Shown here one piece after another: positions 15,701-15,766 of a DNA stretch of 15,766 nucleotides. Below the pieces are notes generated by a model. The model worked only from the letters and a program-made list of their open reading frames with translations, did not search any database and was not told the origin of the DNA. Source of the stretch: an uncultured Bacteroidota bacterium (GTDB lineage Bacteria > Bacteroidota > Bacteroidia > Chitinophagales > Chitinophagaceae). The position numbers were made by a program, and so were the translations under genes. The stretch is from positions 1 through 15,766 of the forward strand of contig CAINEG010000083.1 in NCBI GenBank assembly GCA_903847655.1. The letters run 5' to 3'. Within the stretch, counting starts at the first letter, position 1. The number at the start of each line of letters is the position of its first letter.

Positions 15701-15766
15701 TTAATCTAATAATTCTCCTAAATCGCGTCTGTCTTTTTTAGTAGGCCTTCCTATTTTACTCAAACG
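15701..15766 (-). CDS. Hsp15-like S4 RNA-binding protein, C-terminal end (partial)
   Basis: Only the last 21 codons lie in the window; the gene continues past the right edge. The visible tail contains GRPTKKDRRDLGELL and a TAA stop. The GRPTK(K/R)DRR motif is the basic C-terminus of Hsp15/HslR-type S4-domain proteins, which bind 50S subunits carrying stalled peptidyl-tRNA. The S4 domain itself is outside the window, so the call rests on this motif alone. It points in the same direction as trmD. Confidence 0.65.
   Translation of the reverse strand, partial: RLSKIGRPTKKDRRDLGELLD

Overview
The window looks like an ordinary stretch of chromosome from a Bacteroidota bacterium, probably of the Chitinophagaceae or a near relative. 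The evidence is the gliding-motility/type IX secretion pair gldE-gldD directly after mutY, the lineage-typical families DUF3109, DUF5916 and the short RsmI-like methylase, AT-rich codons, few Shine-Dalgarno sequences, and repeated TAnnTTTG-type -7 promoter boxes just upstream of start codons. The family placement is an inference from gene content, not from a marker tree.

Layout: the left third (1-5068) is read on the + strand: mutY (adenine glycosylase), gldE and gldD (overlapping by 8 bases), a DUF3109 cysteine-rich protein, and a lutB-like iron-sulfur protein. The rest (5071-15766) is read on the - strand. In transcription order it holds the tail of an Hsp15-like S4 RNA-binding protein, trmD, a secreted DUF5916 outer-membrane barrel, adeC, upp, an EI24-family membrane protein, an RsmI-like methylase, a shortened ComEC/Rec2 protein, purH and an EamA transporter. 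The two blocks converge at 5069-5070 with only two bases between the stop codons.

How the genes work together: gldE and gldD belong to the gliding/T9SS machinery. adeC, upp and purH all feed nucleotide pools (adenine to hypoxanthine, uracil to UMP, AICAR to IMP). The S4 protein and trmD concern the ribosome and tRNA, and mutY is DNA repair. EI24 and the methylase are coupled by a TAATG junction. The DUF5916 barrel and adeC are 12 bases apart and probably co-transcribed. No intergenic space exceeds about 70 bases, so there is no room for tRNA, rRNA, CRISPR or mobile elements, and I see none.

Four start codons were moved inward or confirmed as non-ATG from family alignment, upstream stops and promoter position: gldD, purH, the DUF5916 gene and gldE. 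The points most worth a second look are the 418-residue ComEC-like protein that lacks the usual N-terminal OB-type region, promoter boxes 3-5 bases from start codons (suggesting leaderless mRNAs), and a perfect 10-bp A/T hairpin between the methylase and comEC genes. I found no convincing new multi-gene system.
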